Source: Verrucomicrobiales bacterium (GTDB lineage Bacteria > Verrucomicrobiota > Verrucomicrobiia > Verrucomicrobiales > DEV007). Taken from it: 64,000 nucleotides of DNA. Positions 63,868-64,000 of the stretch are shown here, piece after piece; position 1 is the first letter of the stretch; each line of letters starts with the position of its first letter. Where the stretch lies: positions 53,008 through 117,007 of the forward strand of contig JAEUHH010000016.1 in the NCBI GenBank assembly GCA_016795505.1, written 5' to 3'. The notes below the pieces were generated by a model. The model had not been told where the DNA came from and ran no database searches. It saw only the letters and a list, made by a program, of their open reading frames with translations. Both the position numbers and the translations under genes were made by a program.

Positions 63868-64000
63868 GTAGGGACACCGGTTGCCCGGTGCCCCCCTTAC
63901 AGATCCCGGCGTGCGGAATTACCGCACCGGGCTCCTCAGAGGACGCGCACGCAGAGCGAAGCGGACCTTTGGTTGGCTTTCTGGTTTCCATCATGCAGGA
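63868..64000 (-). ncRNA. group II intron, 3' end (domains V and VI), cut by window edge
   Basis: On the minus strand, 63934-63901 is exactly 34 nt: GAGCCCGGTGCGG, loop TAAT, TCCGCACGCCGGGATCT, a domain V hairpin with the catalytic AGC at its base and a two-base-type bulge. After TGTAA comes a domain VI hairpin (GGGGGGCACCGG-GCAA-CCGGTGTCCCTACC) with a candidate bulged A near the 3' end. The intron body and any reverse transcriptase gene would lie to the right of the window. The exon that follows is the start region of the small membrane protein gene. Confidence 0.72.

Overview
The window looks like chromosomal DNA of a high-GC member of the Planctomycetota-Verrucomicrobiota (PVC) group, most likely Verrucomicrobiota. 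The evidence is the gene content: two DUF1501 proteins, two PSCyt1-DUF1549-DUF1553 cytochrome proteins, three long 'membrane-bound dehydrogenase' beta-propeller proteins (two with a visible CxxCH and one cut by the left edge), a formylglycine sulfatase, a DUF1080 protein, and three ECF sigma factor genes, two followed by FecR-type membrane proteins and one by an anti-sigma-like protein. No rRNA or tRNA gene was recognised.

Layout. 1-3.3 kb: end-truncated propeller gene, then the betaine-lipid pair btaA-btaB. 3.3-10.9 kb: a translationally coupled sigma/FecR-LamG/DUF1553 operon on the minus strand whose DUF1501 partner is separated from it by an opposite-strand cytochrome P450. 11-22 kb: propeller-HEAT-cytochrome protein, sulfatase, PQQ-like propeller, and a second DUF1553-DUF1501 operon. 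22-27.7 kb: housekeeping and transport genes (hpt, AI-2E-type exporter, Gfo/Idh/MocA oxidoreductase, bile-acid-type symporter, ndk, SGNH hydrolase). 27.7-34.2 kb: a 1292-residue SGNH/propeller/HEAT/cytochrome protein, a DUF1080 protein, and an anti-sigma/sigma pair. 34.4-45.5 kb: DUF3857-transglutaminase, an NtrC-like regulator lacking GAFTGA, an RlmI-like methyltransferase, a phosphohexomutase, lnt and an orphan imuB-like gene. 45.5-54.3 kb: ion channel, FecR protein and sigma factor, a composite transglutaminase, an FG-GAP propeller and a TIM-barrel isomerase.

From about 54.7 kb to the right edge the character changes. GC falls, every supported gene is short and on the minus strand, nearly all are unknowns (lipoproteins, small membrane proteins), and each is separated from the next by a 50-130 bp imperfect palindrome with AAC...GTT-type ends. 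This reads as part of an integron cassette array, with integrase and attI expected beyond 64 kb. The array contains two copies of a 950-966 bp apparently non-coding repeat plus a 142 bp fragment, and it abuts the 3' end (domains V and VI) of a group II intron at the window edge.

A second, independent signal is a dispersed family of ~22 bp hairpin units (arms CCGATCA / TGATCGG around GACCCTGTT). They occur as doublets at seven places: between genes, inside the long repeats, in the leader peptide of one DUF1553 protein and in frame inside one long propeller protein.
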